The position numbers and the translations under genes are program-made. Below are positions 4,839 to 7,057 of a stretch of 7,057 nucleotides of DNA, piece by piece. The DNA is taken from assembly GCA_032127075.1 (NCBI GenBank), contig JAQAZZ010000078.1, positions 1 to 7,057 on the forward strand, given 5' to 3'. Numbering within the stretch: position 1 is the stretch's first letter; every line of letters begins with the position of its first letter. This stretch comes from GCA-2699445 sp032127075 (GTDB taxonomy: Bacteria > Actinomycetota > Actinomycetes > S36-B12 > GCA-2699445). Under the pieces are notes generated by a model. It did no database searches and had not been told where the DNA came from. It saw nothing but the letters and a program-made list of their open reading frames with translations.

Positions 4839-6505
4839 TGCGTTATGCACTCAGTGTCGCCATCGCGGCTGCCGCGCTCGGCGCTCCCGGTGCGGCCGAC
4901 GCAGCGGCGGGCGGAGGTCCGACCGGACCGGTCGCGCCGACGGTGCGCTGGACGTGGACCATGCCGGACGGCATCCAGGACAAGCGGACCTGGGTTCCGG
5001 TCAACGACCCGGCGCAGCCCGGCTACGCGGCCGGCGGGCGCTCGGACCGCGGTCCCGACACGGTCCCCGACGGCCCCCCGCGCAGCCTGAAGCGCTACCG
5101 GCAGGCGGGCAGGGCGGTGTTCGGCCCGCTGGCGCGCGACGGCCGATTCCGGGTGCTGCTGGACGCTTCGCGTTCCACCGGTGCCGGCCGGTTGACCTGC
5201 ACCTGGCGCATCGAGGCGGACCGGACCTACAGGCGGCGCGGCGACTGCCGCACGCGGCTGCCCGTGCGGTTGCCTGAGGGCGACCACACCCTGAGACTGA
5301 CGGTGAGCGACCGCGACGGCAGCACTGCGATCGCCGGGACCATCACCGTCACCAACCACCTGCTGGCACTGCTGGGCGACTCCTACGCCGCCGGTGTCGG
5401 CACCGTGCCCTTCACCGAACTGGATTCCGACGGCAAGCGGCGCCTGGTGTGGGACGATCCCGGCTGCGGGCGGAGCAGGTGGAGCGGGGCGGTGCGCGCC
5501 GCCACCCGCCTGGAGGCCGCAGACCCGCGCTCCAACGTGACCCTGGTCAACGTCGCCTGCGGCGGTGCGGTCATCTCCGGGCCCGACACCGACACGGTGA
5601 TCCCCGGGCGCGGCACCGGCGGAATGTTGCATCCGCAGCGCACCGGCACCGGCTACCGCCCCGCCCAGATCGATCAGGTGAACGCCATCGTCCGGGGCCG
5701 CCCGGTCGATGCGGCGTACTTCCTCATCGGCGGCAACGATGTCGCCTTCGGCCCCATCGCACAGGCCTGCTTCGCGAGTGGAGCCGACCGCAACTGCTAC
5801 GCGGAGCCGCCGCCGTGGGCCAGCGGGGCGCTGGCGGGCAGGCCGCTGTACGACATCATCGACGAGCAGCTCACCGCGGTGGCGGATCGGTACGCGAACC
5901 TGGCGAAATGCTTCTCGCCATCCCGCGGCCGCGGCCGCTGCCGCACCACCCCCGTATTGGCGGGGCAGCCGGGCCCCCGGCCGACCCGGTCGGACCCGGT
6001 CCGGGTCCGGGACGCCGCCGACGTCGTGCAGGGCACCTACCCCGACCTCACCACCGACACCGACCCCGCCACCGGCGCGGTGCGGCCCTGCTCGTGGAGC
6101 TTCGACTACCCGCTGACCCGGACCAGCTCCTCCTGGGCGTGGCGGGGCGCGTACCGGGCCCGCGCGGGGCAGGAGGTGTCCGTCCCCGCGTTCGCGGGGG
6201 AGCCCGCGCCCGATCCCGCCTCCTACACCGCCCGCGGCAACGGGCTGACCACGATGATCCGGGACAACGGCCGCCGCTACGGGTGGACGATCGCCGGCCG
6301 GATGGTGCGCGAATCCCGCGGCCGCGGCGCCTGCGCGGGTCCGACCGCCTGGGTGAACTCCACCCGGGCGTCGGCGGGGCTGCCGCCGTTCGACGACCCG
6401 GTGAACCCGAGTGCGGCGCTGCACCCGAGCAACGCCGGGCAGCGGGCCTACTCCCGCACATTCGCGCGGCCGCTGAGCCGTCGCCTGGGTGTGCCGGTCG
6501 GTTGA
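4838..6505 (+). CDS. Secreted SGNH/GDSL-type hydrolase with an N-terminal PKD-like domain
   Basis: The product is 555 aa. Residues 1-24 are a signal peptide (cut near AADA/AA), so the enzyme is exported. Residues about 95-172 look like a PKD/Ig-type beta domain (LLDASRSTG, C121-C137 probably bonded, GDHTLRLTVSDRDG). The SGNH hydrolase follows: block I LLGDSYAAG with Ser182, block II NVACGGA (238-244), block III IGGND with Asn300, and block V LHPSNAGQ with His529. The usual block V Asp three residues before His is Ala here, so the enzyme may work with a Ser-His dyad, as described for the Streptomyces scabies esterase, or use another acid. Ten cysteines in the mature chain suggest disulfides. 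Residues about 360-390 are Arg/Pro/Gly-rich and poorly family-like. Likely an esterase or lipase; substrate not predictable. It has no ribosome binding site (see the leaderless candidate). Confidence 0.88.
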   Translation: MRYALSVAIAAAALGAPGAADAAAGGGPTGPVAPTVRWTWTMPDGIQDKRTWVPVNDPAQPGYAAGGRSDRGPDTVPDGPPRSLKRYRQAGRAVFGPLARDGRFRVLLDASRSTGAGRLTCTWRIEADRTYRRRGDCRTRLPVRLPEGDHTLRLTVSDRDGSTAIAGTITVTNHLLALLGDSYAAGVGTVPFTELDSDGKRRLVWDDPGCGRSRWSGAVRAATRLEAADPRSNVTLVNVACGGAVISGPDTDTVIPGRGTGGMLHPQRTGTGYRPAQIDQVNAIVRGRPVDAAYFLIGGNDVAFGPIAQACFASGADRNCYAEPPPWASGALAGRPLYDIIDEQLTAVADRYANLAKCFSPSRGRGRCRTTPVLAGQPGPRPTRSDPVRVRDAADVVQGTYPDLTTDTDPATGAVRPCSWSFDYPLTRTSSSWAWRGAYRARAGQEVSVPAFAGEPAPDPASYTARGNGLTTMIRDNGRRYGWTIAGRMVRESRGRGACAGPTAWVNSTRASAGLPPFDDPVNPSAALHPSNAGQRAYSRTFARPLSRRLGVPVG

Positions 6506-6516
6506 CCGGCGCACCC
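6487..6516 (+). terminator. Strong hairpin spanning the stop codon of the GDSL gene
   Basis: GGGTGTGCCGGTC (6487-6499) pairs with GACCGGCGCACCC (6504-6516): 13 bp, all Watson-Crick except one G-U, with a GGTT loop. The TGA stop (6503-6505) lies at the loop and 3' arm. No U tract follows. It could act as the gene's terminator or protect the 3' end. Overlap with the last codons is unusual. Confidence 0.55.
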
Positions 6517-6871
6517 GGCCGCCCACCGCCGCACTGCTACAGGGACGTGTAGGCGGGGTCGGCGGCCACCTGCGGCGCGCAGATCGTCGGGGCGGGTGGC
6601 GACGAAGCGCGGGGTGGTCGCAGGGTGGCGCGGCGAGCGACCCTGGGCCGTCCGACGGGGTCATGATGTTGCCCGCAGGTACGCACCGCGACCGTGAACG
6701 GGGCCGCGGCGGCCTCCGGCAGGTGGCGGGCGGCGGTGCCACGGCGGACAGCCGGCGAAACCTCACCGGCGAGCAGTGCCTCCGGCAGGGCGGGCTGCGG
6801 TGCGGCGACCGCCCTGCGGTCGGCGGCCGTACGGAGAGGCTCCCTCCCGCCCGCCTCCTGGGCGCGCGCGG
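6517..6871. other. About 355 bases without a convincing gene
   Basis: The plus strand shows only an Arg/Gly-rich open frame with no motif. The minus strand has an open frame without a start codon that ends PTICAPQVAADPAYTSL and a TAG (6549-6551). Its codons have clearly lower third-position G/C (about 78% over a 45-codon stretch I tallied) than the genes nearby. It may be a worn coding remnant or chance. No repeats, RNA genes or terminators beyond the GDSL hairpin are seen. Confidence 0.4.
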
Positions 6872-6907
6872 TTGACAGTCCGCCGGCGCCGGTGATGGGG
6901 TCCGACC
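6872..6907 (+). promoter_or_regulatory. Candidate promoter of the last gene (TTGACA, 18 bp, TGGGGT)
   Basis: A consensus -35 TTGACA (6872-6877) is followed after 18 bases by TGGGGT (6896-6901), which is a poor -10 apart from its first and last T. Six bases then separate it from the GTG at 6908, so transcription could begin at the start codon. The same GGGG could alternatively be a Shine-Dalgarno sequence 7-8 bases before the GTG, in which case the promoter lies further upstream. Confidence 0.45.
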
Positions 6908-7057
6908 GTGTGGCTGCGTCCTGCGATCGCGGCCGTCACGGCTGCGGTGGCCGTGACGGCGATGGCCGCGCCGACTCCCGCCGCCGCCTACGACACCGGC
7001 CCCCACGCCGAACTCACCGAGGCGGCGCTAGCCGAAGAGGGTTTCGATGTGCCGGCG
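6908..7057 (+). CDS. N-terminus of a secreted protein of unknown function (partial, runs off the window)
   Basis: Fifty codons from GTG 6908 are present. Residues 1-27 are a Sec signal peptide: WLRP, then an Ala/Val-rich core, then PTPAAA with likely cleavage before Tyr28. The mature chain begins YDTGPHAELTEAALAEEGFDVPA. An early His followed by an L-T-x-x-A-L helix resembles the N-termini of exported zinc-dependent phospholipase C and S1/P1 nuclease-like enzymes, where an early His binds metal, but 23 mature residues are too few to assign a family. It lies 400 bases downstream of the GDSL gene on the same strand, beyond the GDSL hairpin, and probably has its own promoter. Confidence 0.7.
   Translation, partial: MWLRPAIAAVTAAVAVTAMAAPTPAAAYDTGPHAELTEAALAEEGFDVPA

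Noticed and set aside
4582..5277. Plus-strand open frame across the divergent intergenic region into the GDSL gene
   Set aside because: It has no motif or ribosome binding site and overlaps the GDSL gene out of frame.
5449..6552. A 367-residue plus-strand open frame inside the GDSL gene
   Set aside because: It is out of frame with a clearly functional gene and consists of Arg/Gly/Pro-rich translation.
4496..7006. An 836-residue open frame on the minus strand
   Set aside because: It lies antisense to the GDSL gene, is dominated by Arg/Pro/Gly/Ala, shows no motifs and crosses the divergent promoter region. It is a high-GC shadow.
1..7057. CRISPR arrays, insertion sequences, attachment sites and RNA genes
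   Set aside because: No spaced direct repeats, transposase motifs, terminal inverted repeats with target duplications, or tRNA/rRNA signatures were found on either strand.

Overview
The window is very GC-rich, with the strong third-position G/C bias, GTG starts and dense long antisense open frames of a high-GC actinobacterium. The secreted-protein style (Ala-rich signal peptides, a GDSL hydrolase with a PKD-like front domain), a LURP-one-related fragment and a ScyD/ScyE-like beta-propeller would fit lineages such as Thermoleophilia/Solirubrobacterales. That placement is only an inference. There are no rRNA, tRNA, insertion-sequence or CRISPR features.

Region 1 (1-1867, plus strand) is a tandem family of leucine-rich-repeat-variant (LRV) / HEAT-like repeat proteins. 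The last 11 codons of a probable first copy end at 38. A 293-aa copy runs 129-1010 and a 286-aa copy runs 1007-1867. The two full copies overlap by GTGA, so they are probably translationally coupled, and their C-terminal halves align almost without gaps.

Region 2 (1868-4427) looks like decaying DNA. On the minus strand, before the hydrolase, lies a frameshifted coding remnant (1868-1985). Next is an alpha/beta hydrolase (1996-2691) that keeps Ser-Asp-His but lacks the segment normally following the nucleophile elbow. Then come a plus-strand N-terminal scrap of a LURP-one-related protein (2839-2952), a minus-strand C-terminal scrap readable only with frame changes (2949-3149), and a secreted ScyD/ScyE-like propeller gene (3327-4427) that is intact except for one in-frame amber codon at position 46. 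A 14-bp perfect stem-loop follows the propeller gene.

Region 3 (4428-7057) holds a 410-bp divergent intergenic region, a secreted SGNH/GDSL hydrolase (4838-6505) whose stop codon sits in a strong hairpin, about 390 bp with no convincing gene, and the first 50 codons of another secreted protein (6908 onward). The last two genes share a promoter-to-start geometry that suggests leaderless transcripts.

No defence, secretion or biosynthetic system can be assembled from these genes. The most distinctive points are the coupled LRV paralogue array and the unusual density of damaged genes between 1868 and 4427. Several of the lesions are in homopolymer runs, so sequencing or assembly error must be excluded before they are called biological.
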